Source: Geminocystis sp. NIES-3708 (GTDB lineage Bacteria > Cyanobacteriota > Cyanobacteriia > Cyanobacteriales > Cyanobacteriaceae). From it: a stretch of DNA of 64,000 nt. How positions within the stretch are numbered: position 1 is the first letter of the stretch; each line of letters starts with the position of its first letter. The DNA lies in contig NZ_AP014815.1 in assembly GCF_001548095.1 (NCBI RefSeq), forward strand, positions 1,921,656 to 1,985,655, written 5' to 3'. Under the pieces are notes generated by a model. The model saw only the letters and a program-made list of their open reading frames with translations, did no database searches and was not told where the DNA came from. Below, piece after piece: positions 55,596 to 64,000 of the stretch. A program made the translations under genes and the position numbers.

Positions 55596-55919
55596 GGTAT
55601 AACTTAAATCTTGCACTAATTATAAAATATACAGACGAAAGGAGGAGACAGAAAAGAGGAGATAAAAATAATAATTAATTTAAACTGATTATATATTCAT
55701 TTTATCTTCAATATTTATTATTATTTTGTTTTCATGTAAGGTCTTAGTATGATGAAAATTTTTTTTGGTGAGGATAATAAATAATTATAAGGGTTTTTAT
55801 CTAATAAACATATCAAAAGAAAAGAAATTTAAAATCAATTTTTGTTTATAAATCATTGATTCTTATTATATTACTATTAAAAGAATGCCTACTCTCACTA
55901 AAAAATTTTTCAGCAAATG
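55596..55919. other. intergenic region between convergent TSUP and DUF790 genes
   Basis: A 324 bp AT-rich stretch without a gene. A purine-rich segment AGGAGGAGACAGAAAAGAGG is near 55640. At 55896-55919, read on the minus strand, TTAGCATTTGCTGAAAAATT resembles the left end of the MITE-like element at 24502, but the other end was not found. No terminator with a T run is clear. Confidence 0.45.
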
Positions 55920-57134
55920 CTAATCAATTATTTCTAAAACTTCTTTAGGAGAGAGTTTATTTTTAAACCAGATTACTGGATTAGGTAAATCCTGAAAATT
56001 AACTCCTGCTTTTTCTAAATTTAAACGCTCAGAAATCGCTAATATTAGATTCTTTGCTTCTGCACGGCGTACTTGATAAAATTTCTTCTGTAAATACTCT
56101 GGTCGCCAATAACCAACGATTTCTAATAAAAAATCTCTGCCATCAGGATGCACTAGACGAAAATCTGGTATCATGACACTACCAGGTAAAGGCACTAAAT
56201 CCACTTCTCTTTCTAAACGCCATTGTGTTTTTAATTTCGCCCAACCATTGGCAAAAGATTCTTCTAGCATACTATCATAGGTTTTATTGTTGGCATAATG
56301 ACTTACTAAACCGCAATTGTCATCAAGGGTAAAATAACCAGTTTTTTCTCCATTGCCGTAATTGTCTTTCATGCACAATTTTGCTTCTAAATTCCACTTG
56401 CTGACGTGGAGTAAAGCTGGTATCATTTTTGCTAAGGCTAAACCATAACGAGTACTGGCTTTAAATAAACTGGTAGGTCCATCGATGGTAATAGTAAAAC
56501 CAGTGTCAGCATCCCCTTCAATATAAGCGATTAGCTGAAATAATTTGAGGTAACGAAACAGTAATTTATATTCCCCCGGATCGTTACGGTGAGCATGAAT
56601 GATAATATGACTAGCACGGTAAAAAATTCCTTGTACTTGGGATAAATTATAACGGTGGATTAATGTTTCTGGGGTTGGTGCATCCAATTCCGTTAAAATT
56701 CGATTTTCCTGTAAGTCAGCATATAATCCTCTTTCAATTTCACTGGGTAAAACTTCTCTTTTTAATTCGGCACTTAATAATGAGGCGATCGCTTCTAAAG
56801 TATAATTTTTATGATCAGGTATTGTCGCTTTTTGTGCTGATAAAGTAAAGACTTTTTCCCTTAGTGTAGCAGGTTCAATAGGACTTTCGATGGTAAATTG
56901 AGCAAAATGATTTTTGACTAGATGAGCTAAACCACGCTTTAATTTATATTCTGGACTATCTGCTTCTAAATTGAGTAATTTTTCGTCTAATTGTGCCTGA
57001 GTTTTGCCTAAACAATCTTGAAAACACTCTATTATTTCTAAGGCTAAATCGATAATTTTTGGTTGTAAAGATAATTTTTTAGGGATAATCGTTTCACCAC
57101 TATAACGATAAATTAATAAATCACTTTTGAGCAT
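55920..57134 (-). CDS. DUF790 (Bax1-like) putative nuclease
   Basis: A 404-residue protein of the DUF790 family. Archaeal Bax1 of this family is a nuclease that works with the XPB helicase in DNA repair. Here the N-terminal half has LNLEADSPEYKLKRGLAHLV, a middle GFTITIDGPTSLFKASTRYG, and the C-terminal nuclease-like core MIPDFRLVHPDGRDFLLEIV followed by GYWRPEYLQKK, with Asp and Glu in the PD-(D/E)XK positions. No XPB-like helicase gene is in the window, so partnership is not shown. Confidence 0.82.
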   Translation of the reverse strand: MLKSDLLIYRYSGETIIPKKLSLQPKIIDLALEIIECFQDCLGKTQAQLDEKLLNLEADSPEYKLKRGLAHLVKNHFAQFTIESPIEPATLREKVFTLSAQKATIPDHKNYTLEAIASLLSAELKREVLPSEIERGLYADLQENRILTELDAPTPETLIHRYNLSQVQGIFYRASHIIIHAHRNDPGEYKLLFRYLKLFQLIAYIEGDADTGFTITIDGPTSLFKASTRYGLALAKMIPALLHVSKWNLEAKLCMKDNYGNGEKTGYFTLDDNCGLVSHYANNKTYDSMLEESFANGWAKLKTQWRLEREVDLVPLPGSVMIPDFRLVHPDGRDFLLEIVGYWRPEYLQKKFYQVRRAEAKNLILAISERLNLEKAGVNFQDLPNPVIWFKNKLSPKEVLEIID

Positions 57135-57251
57135 GGTTTTGGTATTGTTAATTTATTGCTTTTTTCTTAATTTTATGTGTCTCTCGCAAAGGTGCAAAAA
57201 CGGAAAGCTATAAAGGTTTTATAGGAGTTGATGCTTATTTTCTTAATTTCG

Positions 57252-60200
57252 TTATTTCAATTTTTTAATTAATTCTAAATAACCATTATATAATTTTCTA
57301 TAGTCATAATTTTTGGCTAAGTTTTCTGCATTTTTACCAATATCATCTAATAACTCATTATCCATTAATAGTTGAGAAATAATATCAGGATATCTAGTTA
57401 AGTTATCTTCAATAATTGCCTGAATTTTATCGTTAATATCATAACCACGAAAAGCAATATTTGTACCAAGAATTACTTTAGCAAAACTCATGGCTTCCAT
57501 TATTTTTAACGATGAACCAGTACCAGATAACATCGGTGCTACAATTAATTTAGCCTGTTGATAAGCTATCATTAATAATTCTATATCGACTTTACCAAGA
57601 GATATATAGTTATCATTATTTTCTACTTGGCAACAACTACCAATAAAAATAAATTTACAAGGAATATCAGATTTTTTTTCTCGATAATTAAAAGCTATTT
57701 TTTTGATTTCTGTCACCGCTTCAAGATTAGGAAAATGACCACTTCCCACAAATAAACAGTAATTTTCTCTTAACCAAGGATAAAAATTAAGCCATTTTTC
57801 TTGATCACTAATAACTTTTTGCCTTAGTGGTAAATTGATATTGACAGGATTGGAAATAATTCTACTATTTATATCCCATTTATATAAAAATTCTTGATCT
57901 TCTTTTGATACACATACAACTTGATTAGCAGTTTTTAAACTAGAAATTTCTTCAGCTAATAAGACTTGATAAATAGGAGAATTTACGGCTACTTGTTGAC
58001 ATAACATATCATGGGCAGTAATTATTAATTGAACATTTTTTTCTTGACAAATTTTACTGACAGTTTTACCCCAAAAAGGATATTCTAATATAACTATATC
58101 AGCCCAGTCGATAATTTTTTCGATAGATTTTTTAAAGTTGTTATCAAAACGGAATTGATTATACATACTCAAACGCCAGTCTTCTGCAATTTGTTGAATA
58201 TTTTCCTCTTGTTTTTCAATATTTTGATGATTATTACTATCAACTTTTTTTAATTGATTAGTATTAATTAAGGTATTATAACTATTCGTATAAACTTGAT
58301 TAATTAATTCTAAGTCTTGAAAATTTTGATCATAAAAACTATAACGTACATTATCCAAAATTAACTCTTTTTCCTGCCCAATAGTAAATAACCATACCGA
58401 ATTACCTTTTTCTTGTAAGTAATCAATTAATAATCCTACCCGTTGACTTGCGCCAGCTTTTCGTTCTAAAATATCTCCCCAAGGATATAAGATAGCAATT
58501 TTTTTCCCTTCTTCTATCAGGTTATTTTTAACTAGGTAATCTCCCATCGTAACTTTTAAACTATCATTAATTATCTGTTGATATTCTGACTTATTATCAC
58601 CCCAAATAAAATTAATAATTTTACTATTTATTATGGATTTATTCTCAGATGCTAAGTTATTAAAATTAGGTAGATTATAAACAAGTAGATGAGGATTATA
58701 ACTCATAATTTTTTGAGCTTGATATTGATGATTGGCAAGAATAACTTTTACTTTACTAAATAAATATAATTCTTCTTCTAATTCTTGTTTATCGATTTCT
58801 TGATGATTAATGATAGGATAATAATATGATTGTAAATTCGATACCTGACAAATAATAGGAATATGATTTAATCCCATTTTTTCAACCAAAATCTGATTGT
58901 TAATAGAATCGATAAAAATAGTATCTAAATCTTCTTTTTGTAGATAATTTATCAAATTATGAGGAATAGATAAAGTATTTATATCAACTACGTTTCTAGT
59001 AAAAGTTATCTTATTTTCATAAACATTTTTAAAATATTTTTCTGAACTTATTTTTTTTATAAATTTAGGAGATTTTCCTAATCTTAAAAACCAAATATTT
59101 TTAAAAAAACAGTATCTAAAAATATTATTAATTTTTTGTTTAAAATTACTAAAGTTATGATCATCAAAATCAAAATTAAGAGAATAAACAATTAAATAAA
59201 TACCATAACCTAATTCTGATAAACATTGTAAATGACTAAGCATAACCTGTCCATGTTCATCTAAATTTAATAAATTATCTCCATTAATAATTATTAAAAT
59301 TCTAGGATTATTAGCTAAAGATTTTATTTCTTTTTTATTGGATAAATTATCAGCAAAATTTACGTCTGATAATAAACATTCAATTAAACTATCAGGAGAA
59401 TGTTTTTTACACCAATCAAGACTGAATTCCTGAGCATTTTTTTGATATTGATCAATATTATTAATAACTTTGATAATAGTTTGACTGATTTGTTCTGGAT
59501 TTTGATAAATTCCTCCTCTATTTTCATCCACTTGACTAGCTAACCAACTATTCGCAGGTATAATAACTGGTTTTCCTGCCGCTAAAGATTCTGTTAAAAC
59601 TCCTGAAGTGCGATAACGATAACTGTTAATATCATAGGGAATCATTAATAAATCAGCACTCATTAATAATTGATAATATTCTGCTGTTGTCATGGGATTT
59701 TTGATTATTTTTACTATATCTTGAGGATATTGTTCAAGTTTTAATCTACTTGCTAAAATACCATTTTCTCCCGTATTGATATTAAAGTTAGATTGAATAG
59801 TTATTCTAATTTTTTTTGTGATTAAATAGTCTTCCCATAAATCAGCTACTATTTTTGGTAAATATAAGTAACCTTTCTCGATTCTTGCATCTCCTAAATA
59901 AACTAAATGTAAAGGTTGATTATCTTTTTTTTTGTCGATATTTTGTTGTAAATTTTCTTGTCTAAATGGAACAGGTATTTCTATTAACTTAACAGGAGAA
60001 AGACTATTATAACGTTCAACTAATTGTTTAGTATCTGTGTAAAATCTTACTTTTTCAGGAAATAATTGATGTTGATAAAATTCATTTAAACAAGCCTTAA
60101 TACCTATTCCATGAGCATTTTTTACTAAATAATCATCAATATCTCGTCTTAACATTATGTGATATTGAGGTACATTATTTAAATTTTTTTGTTTTAAAAA

Positions 60201-60860
60201 GTATAATATTTCTTCTAGTTGTTCAATACTTAAAGTATGAATAAAAACATGATCAGTAGAATTAATTTGTAAAAAATTAATCGTTTTTTCTAAAGAACTA
60301 ATAAATGAACTATTTTTATAAGTTAATAATTTTTCAATAATTTTATTAAGAATTTTTTTAATTACGTTTAAACTGAATCTAATTAAACCCCAAATTATTT
60401 TGACAATTCCCCATAAAGTATTCGTGAGAGGAATATATTTGATTAATTTAATATCATTTTTTATCCATTGGGTCAAGCGAAATAAACTACCTTCTACTTT
60501 ATCGAAGAATCCTCTTGTTTTCGGTTGAATTAATTTGAGTTTAAATATTTGATAATTAATTTTTTCTCGATAATCTTTAACGATGTCAATTAAGTTAATA
60601 TCTTTCTGATCATTAAGAAGTTTTTTTAATTGTTTTTGAATAATATTTAATGGTTGAGTAGAGTTATTAAACCAATCGACTTTAAATACAGAAAATACTT
60701 TAATATTATTAGGATATAAGGAAGAAGAAAAATTTTTATTAGCAACAATTATTGGTTTATAACCTCTTCTTTGTGCAGCTTCCGCTACCGATAAACTGCA
60801 CTCATAATGATGTCCTTGTAAATCTTGTAGGGAATGATCAATAATAATAAATCTTTTCAC
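57252..60860 (-). CDS. large protein with two GT4-type glycosyltransferase domains
   Basis: A 1202-residue protein, unusually long for one glycosyltransferase. The first GT4 unit ends with LVYLGDARIEKGYLYLPKIV and RYRTSGVLTESLAAGKPVII (about 320-440); a second unit starts near 790 (IAILYPWGDILERKAGASQR) and has LFVGSGHFPNLEAVTEIKKI and MLSGTGSSLKIMEAMSFAKV (about 1040-1140). Between them is a region (about 520-770) that resembles another degenerate glycosyltransferase-like fold (PRILIIINGDNLLNLDEHGQ). It is more AT-rich than most genes here. Probably extends an envelope or secreted polysaccharide; sugars unknown. Confidence 0.8.
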   Translation of the reverse strand: MKRFIIIDHSLQDLQGHHYECSLSVAEAAQRRGYKPIIVANKNFSSSLYPNNIKVFSVFKVDWFNNSTQPLNIIQKQLKKLLNDQKDINLIDIVKDYREKINYQIFKLKLIQPKTRGFFDKVEGSLFRLTQWIKNDIKLIKYIPLTNTLWGIVKIIWGLIRFSLNVIKKILNKIIEKLLTYKNSSFISSLEKTINFLQINSTDHVFIHTLSIEQLEEILYFLKQKNLNNVPQYHIMLRRDIDDYLVKNAHGIGIKACLNEFYQHQLFPEKVRFYTDTKQLVERYNSLSPVKLIEIPVPFRQENLQQNIDKKKDNQPLHLVYLGDARIEKGYLYLPKIVADLWEDYLITKKIRITIQSNFNINTGENGILASRLKLEQYPQDIVKIIKNPMTTAEYYQLLMSADLLMIPYDINSYRYRTSGVLTESLAAGKPVIIPANSWLASQVDENRGGIYQNPEQISQTIIKVINNIDQYQKNAQEFSLDWCKKHSPDSLIECLLSDVNFADNLSNKKEIKSLANNPRILIIINGDNLLNLDEHGQVMLSHLQCLSELGYGIYLIVYSLNFDFDDHNFSNFKQKINNIFRYCFFKNIWFLRLGKSPKFIKKISSEKYFKNVYENKITFTRNVVDINTLSIPHNLINYLQKEDLDTIFIDSINNQILVEKMGLNHIPIICQVSNLQSYYYPIINHQEIDKQELEEELYLFSKVKVILANHQYQAQKIMSYNPHLLVYNLPNFNNLASENKSIINSKIINFIWGDNKSEYQQIINDSLKVTMGDYLVKNNLIEEGKKIAILYPWGDILERKAGASQRVGLLIDYLQEKGNSVWLFTIGQEKELILDNVRYSFYDQNFQDLELINQVYTNSYNTLINTNQLKKVDSNNHQNIEKQEENIQQIAEDWRLSMYNQFRFDNNFKKSIEKIIDWADIVILEYPFWGKTVSKICQEKNVQLIITAHDMLCQQVAVNSPIYQVLLAEEISSLKTANQVVCVSKEDQEFLYKWDINSRIISNPVNINLPLRQKVISDQEKWLNFYPWLRENYCLFVGSGHFPNLEAVTEIKKIAFNYREKKSDIPCKFIFIGSCCQVENNDNYISLGKVDIELLMIAYQQAKLIVAPMLSGTGSSLKIMEAMSFAKVILGTNIAFRGYDINDKIQAIIEDNLTRYPDIISQLLMDNELLDDIGKNAENLAKNYDYRKLYNGYLELIKKLK

Positions 60861-60960
60861 TGTACTTTTAATAAACGAAATTAATAATTGATGGATAATA
60901 TTATCAGCAAATAAGTGATTTATCGGCTAAATTAAAGAATAAATTAATGAAAATATCATC

Positions 60961-61443
60961 ATGATTAGAATTGGAAACGGTTACGATTTACATCGATTAG
61001 TTGAAGGTAGAAAACTTATTTTAGGTGGTATCGAAATAGATCATCATTTGGGATTATTAGGTCATAGTGATGCAGATGTGTTAACTCATGCTATCATGGA
61101 TGCTTTGTTAGGTGCTTTAAGTTTAGGGGATATTGGACATTATTTTCCACCTAATGATCCTCAATGGGCAGGAGCTAATAGTATGGAACTATTGACTCAA
61201 GTACATAAATTAATTCTTGACCGAGGGTGGACTATTGGTAATATTGATAGTGTAATCGTGGCAGAACGTCCTAAATTAAAGCCTCATTTACCTTCGATGA
61301 TTAATTCTTTATCCAACAAATTGGCGATCGCATCTGATAAAATAAGCATCAAAGCCACAACCAATGAAAAATTAGGTCCAGTGGGCAGAGAAGAAGCGAT
61401 CTGTGTTCACGCCGTAGTTTTACTATTATGTCAAGATAAATAA
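60961..61443 (+). CDS. ispF: 2-C-methyl-D-erythritol 2,4-cyclodiphosphate synthase
   Basis: A 160-residue enzyme of the MEP isoprenoid pathway. The zinc ligands are Asp9 and His11 in GYDLHRL and His43 in [29 protein letters not shown] and the C-terminal [20 protein letters not shown] are all as expected. Complete, single gene, divergent from the large glycosyltransferase with a 100 bp gap. Confidence 0.97.
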   Translation: MIRIGNGYDLHRLVEGRKLILGGIEIDHHLGLLGHSDADVLTHAIMDALLGALSLGDIGHYFPPNDPQWAGANSMELLTQVHKLILDRGWTIGNIDSVIVAERPKLKPHLPSMINSLSNKLAIASDKISIKATTNEKLGPVGREEAICVHAVVLLLCQDK

Positions 61444-61559
61444 ATAATTCTTAATATTATCTAATCTGAAAAGGGGGCGAGTTTCTCACTGTAATATTAT
61501 TGGTTTTCGTTATTATAGTTATAGTTCCGTAAAAACTGAAATTTATAAATATTAATATT

Positions 61560-61796
61560 ATGTCTTTAGCATTAACCAACGAAAACGTAGAACAAGTATT
61601 AGACGAATTACGCCCTTATCTCATGGCTGATGGTGGTAATGTTGAGTTAGTTGAAATTGATGGACCTACGGTAAAATTAAAATTACAAGGTGCTTGTGGT
61701 TCATGTCCTAGTTCGGCAATGACTCTAAGAATGGGTATTGAGCGACGTTTAAAAGAATATATTCCTGAAATTGCTGAAATAGAACAAGTTTTTTAG
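61560..61796 (+). CDS. nfuA: NifU-like (Nfu) iron-sulfur scaffold
   Basis: A 78-residue protein equal to the NifU C-terminal domain: [20 protein letters not shown] followed by the cluster-binding CGSCPSS (Cys46, Cys49) and [17 protein letters not shown]. In cyanobacteria this short Nfu is the major iron-sulfur scaffold, including for photosystem I. Complete. Symbol by similarity; the E. coli NfuA has an extra N-terminal domain missing here. Confidence 0.93.
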   Translation: MSLALTNENVEQVLDELRPYLMADGGNVELVEIDGPTVKLKLQGACGSCPSSAMTLRMGIERRLKEYIPEIAEIEQVF

Positions 61797-61821
61797 CTTT
61801 ATTTGTCAAAAAAATCATATC

Positions 61822-61865
61822 AGAGGGTTATCCAGAAGAATTATGAGATCGCCCTCTTATTTTTT
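61822..61865. terminator. probable terminator after nfu
   Basis: AGAGGG (61822-61827) pairs with CCCTCT (61852-61857) across a 24-base loop, followed by TATTTTTT. It lies 26 bp past the nfu stop, between convergent genes. Confidence 0.5.
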
Positions 61866-61896
61866 CTGAGGAAGTCATTTTATCCCATTGTTAATG

Positions 61897-62268
61897 TTAA
61901 TTATTATAAGTTTGCCACGTCCTGATACCTGCTTTTAAACCAGCCAAAAAACTACGACTTTTAATTTGAGCATTTTCTACTTGTTTTTTAGCTGTAATCA
62001 TACTACTATCGATTTTTTTGACTGCACCAGAAGCACTTTTAACACCTTCTTTCATTTCGCCACTTAATTCTGTTAATTCTATGTTTGTAGCTTTTATAGC
62101 TTCTAGTGTGTTGGGAAATTCTCTGTTTAAAGTATCAAATAATTTTTCAGCACTACGAGCGGCACGACTCAATTCTTTGGCAACAGGGATTAATACAATC
62201 AGCACCGCCGTTAAGCTAATGGATACAAGACAAAGAGAAAATCCTAACCAGAAAATAGGTTCAGTCAT
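61897..62268 (-). CDS. DUF948-type membrane-anchored helical protein
   Basis: A 123-residue protein with one N-terminal membrane span (about 5-26, WLGFSLCLVSISLTAVLIVL) followed by amphipathic helices (TNIELTELSGEMKEGVKSAS, then VKKIDSSMITAKKQVEN) as in DUF948 proteins. Function unknown; often beside YtxH proteins, as here, where the YtxH gene lies 11 bp upstream on the same strand. Confidence 0.8.
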   Translation of the reverse strand: MTEPIFWLGFSLCLVSISLTAVLIVLIPVAKELSRAARSAEKLFDTLNREFPNTLEAIKATNIELTELSGEMKEGVKSASGAVKKIDSSMITAKKQVENAQIKSRSFLAGLKAGIRTWQTYNN

Positions 62269-62279
62269 AATAGTTATAT

Positions 62280-62582
62280 TTACTTATCATCTAGGTTAAC
62301 TTGATTTTGACTGGCTTCAACTCCTGCGATAATAGCCGTTTTAAGACGATCAAGAGTATTATCCCATTTTTTTAAAGCTGATGTAGAAAGACGGTGACGA
62401 TTAACTTGAAGAGTAGAGGAAAAATCTTGAGCTATTTCTGGTAATGCCTCGGCGGTTTTCTTTAAAACTTTTCTATTTTCTGAGCCATTGCGGGGAGAAA
62501 ATAAAAGAGTTGCTATGGTAGCGATGCCACTACCCACTACTAACCCTATAATAAAATTGTTATTTTTTTGATCTTGACTCAT
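62280..62582 (-). CDS. YtxH-domain protein
   Basis: A 100-residue protein with the YtxH opening: FIIGLVVGSGIATIATLLFS and PRNGSENRKVLKK, then helices to the end. The N-terminal glycine-rich membrane span and the PRNGS/K motif identify the family, which is induced by stress in Bacillus but has no known activity. It is between a thioesterase gene (46 bp away) and the DUF948 gene (11 bp), likely one transcript. Confidence 0.85.
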   Translation of the reverse strand: MSQDQKNNNFIIGLVVGSGIATIATLLFSPRNGSENRKVLKKTAEALPEIAQDFSSTLQVNRHRLSTSALKKWDNTLDRLKTAIIAGVEASQNQVNLDDK

Positions 62583-62628
62583 GAAACATTACCCGTTAAT
62601 TGACTCTTACATTATTAAACAGAAGTTT

Positions 62629-63111
62629 CTACGATTTTACAAGAACATCCTTTAACAATGGTGGTAATTGTCGCATAATTTTACCTTTTTCTCGATCAAT
62701 ACCTACTAAAGTCACTCTACCACTAACATAAATCAAAGAACTTTCTTCCGCTGTAATTTGATAATCCCAATGGATTCTTACCCCTTGAATTTCATTCATT
62801 CTTGTTTTCACTATAGCACGATCACCCATTTTCATTGACTGGTGATAGCGGATATTTACTTCGATAACGGGTAAATCACACCCTAAATTAACCAAATCAG
62901 CGTAATTTATACCTAGCGATCGTAAATACTCTACTCTTGCCTCTTCCATCCAAGTTAAATAATTGCCATGCCAAACTATTCCCGCATAATCTGTGTGGTG
63001 AGGATGAGCTACTACAGAATATTCAAACCATTTTTCGATAGTTGCTCGAAAACCATGATCTAATTCAATCTCGGTTATAGGAGGTAATTGAGGTTGATGT
63101 ATTTGAGACAA
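62629..63111 (-). CDS. hotdog-fold acyl-CoA thioesterase (4HBT family)
   Basis: A 160-residue hotdog-fold enzyme. The 4HBT signature is clear in HPHHTDYAGIVWHGNYLTWM (the Asp at the catalytic position) and EEARVEYLRSLG, with PVIEVNIRYHQSMKMGDRAI and GRVTLVGIDREKGKIMRQLP later. It probably hydrolyses acyl-CoA or acyl-ACP; a role in vitamin K1 synthesis is possible in cyanobacteria but the sequence does not single it out. Likely first gene of the thioesterase-YtxH-DUF948 run. Confidence 0.85.
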   Translation of the reverse strand: MSQIHQPQLPPITEIELDHGFRATIEKWFEYSVVAHPHHTDYAGIVWHGNYLTWMEEARVEYLRSLGINYADLVNLGCDLPVIEVNIRYHQSMKMGDRAIVKTRMNEIQGVRIHWDYQITAEESSLIYVSGRVTLVGIDREKGKIMRQLPPLLKDVLVKS

Positions 63112-63259
63112 TGTACTACTCCCAATCTAATTTTGATTATCAAAAATAATTTTATCATAAGATAAGTTTATATAGTATAACACTGACAAAAATTGACAAT
63201 AAACAATGGATAATTAACAATGAAAATAATTACTGATTACTCATTACTCATTACCCTAT

Positions 63260-64000
63260 ATGACTTTAACGAAAAAAACTATTTGTATTACTTTAGGAAC
63301 TCGTCCTGAAGCAATCAAACTTGCACCTGTGATCAAATGTTTTCAAGAAGCAGAGGATTTTGATACTAAAGTAATTTTAACAGGTCAACATCGGGAAATG
63401 GTAGAACAAGTAATGAATTTATTTGGGTTAGAGGCAACGACAGACTTAAACATTATGCAACCAAATCAGAGTTTAAGTGACATCACCTGTCGTAGTTTAC
63501 AAGGATTAGAAAAATTATTTCAAAATATTAAACCTCAGTTAGTTATTACTCAAGGAGATACTACCACAGCTTTTTCTGCCGCTTTAGCCGCTTTTTATCA
63601 GCAAATTCCCGTTGGTCATGTGGAAGCTGGACTACGAACAGATAACATTTATAATCCCTTCCCAGAAGAAGCTAATCGTCGTTTAATTTCTCAAATTGCA
63701 CAACTACATTTTGCTCCCACAACCTTAGCAGTGGAAAATTTACAGAAATCGGGAGTAACAGGAGAAATTCACCATACAGGTAACACCGTTATCGATGCTT
63801 TACTTTCTGTTGCTCAAAAAAATCCTCCTTGTGAGATAAAAGGCTTAGATTGGCAAAAATATAGAGTGTTATTAGTCACTGTGCATCGTCGAGAAAATTG
63901 GGGACAACCTCTAACAGATATTATTAACGGTTTACAATTAATTTTAGAGCAATTTCCTGATACTGCTATTTTATTACCTTTACATCGAAATCCTACCGTA
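63260..64000 (+). CDS. wecB: UDP-N-acetylglucosamine 2-epimerase, 5' part
   Basis: The first 247 codons run off the right edge of the window. TLGTRPEAIKLAPVI opens the fold, TGQHREMVEQVM, ITQGDTTTAFSAALAAFY and GHVEAGLRTDNIYNPFPEEA follow, then NTVIDALLSV and TVHRRENWG with the conserved catalytic His, Arg and Glu positions. The enzyme makes UDP-ManNAc for envelope polysaccharides. The start ATG 63260 follows an AT-rich ATTACTCATTACTC string without a clear ribosome site. Confidence 0.95.
   Translation, partial: MTLTKKTICITLGTRPEAIKLAPVIKCFQEAEDFDTKVILTGQHREMVEQVMNLFGLEATTDLNIMQPNQSLSDITCRSLQGLEKLFQNIKPQLVITQGDTTTAFSAALAAFYQQIPVGHVEAGLRTDNIYNPFPEEANRRLISQIAQLHFAPTTLAVENLQKSGVTGEIHHTGNTVIDALLSVAQKNPPCEIKGLDWQKYRVLLVTVHRRENWGQPLTDIINGLQLILEQFPDTAILLPLHRNPTV

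Overview
The window reads as chromosomal DNA of an AT-rich, probably unicellular cyanobacterium of the Geminocystis/Cyanobacterium type (the genus is inference from gene order and base composition). Cyanobacterial markers are the HIP1 octamer GCGATCGC (at least 20 copies), IsiA and flavodoxin, PetH with a phycobilisome-linker domain, NtcA, sucrose-phosphate synthase, a DUF3084 protein, Ycf46, a PAP/fibrillin protein, a PCP-reductase microprotein and a bicistronic rpmH-rnpA-PH-yidC-jag cluster. No rRNA, tRNA, CRISPR array or phage block was recognised.

Layout. 0.4-2.7 kb: a SphX/PstS-type lipoprotein and argF, converging on a dispersed repeat. 2.9-8.1 kb: a terminator-like hairpin followed by rimP-nusA-ylxR-infB (translation/antitermination operon). 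8.3-13.8 kb: CocE-type hydrolase, a Tat-exported PstS with a Pho-box-like region, prepilin peptidase, and a YvcK/CofD-like protein. 13.9-17.2 kb is the accessory spot: a ParA-type ATPase carrying an N-terminal PD-(D/E)XK nuclease-like domain, split by a 1.28 kb IS4-family element whose own transposase has an in-frame TGA, followed by a translationally coupled ParB-like/Rho_N protein. 17.3-20.9 kb: petH preceded by a free-standing copy of its own CpcD-like domain, diverging from isiB-isiA (iron stress). 21-25.6 kb: DUF3084 protein, ntcA, fabI, a MITE-like element, purU. 25.7-30.0 kb: sucrose metabolism (sps, spp, fructokinase) with a decayed small membrane-protein gene inside. 30.1-41.9 kb: IscA-like protein, cupin, clpC, FGE-like protein, pheS, glycosyltransferase, a membrane coiled-coil protein with four 27-residue repeats, RsbW-like kinase, alpha/beta hydrolase, hisS, phasin-like protein. 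42.1-47.6 kb: lipoprotein, DUF1517-like protein, tandem USP, GAF-PP2C phosphatase, PAP/fibrillin, PCP-reductase microprotein. 47.6-53.2 kb: rpmH-rnpA-PH-yidC-jag, Uma2 nuclease, yceD, ycf46. 53.4-64 kb: rhodanese and TSUP permease, DUF790, a two-domain glycosyltransferase, ispF, nfu, a thioesterase-YtxH-DUF948 run, and the start of wecB at the window edge.

The strongest candidates for something undescribed are (1) the nuclease-ParA/ParB-like two-gene module at 13.9-17.2 kb, (2) a family of four 170-190 bp imperfect palindromes, each sitting 3-35 bp past the stop codon of a minus-strand gene and all in the same orientation, and (3) the stand-alone duplicate of the PetH phycobilisome-anchoring domain in front of petH. 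All functional statements come from reading motifs by eye; no database search was possible.
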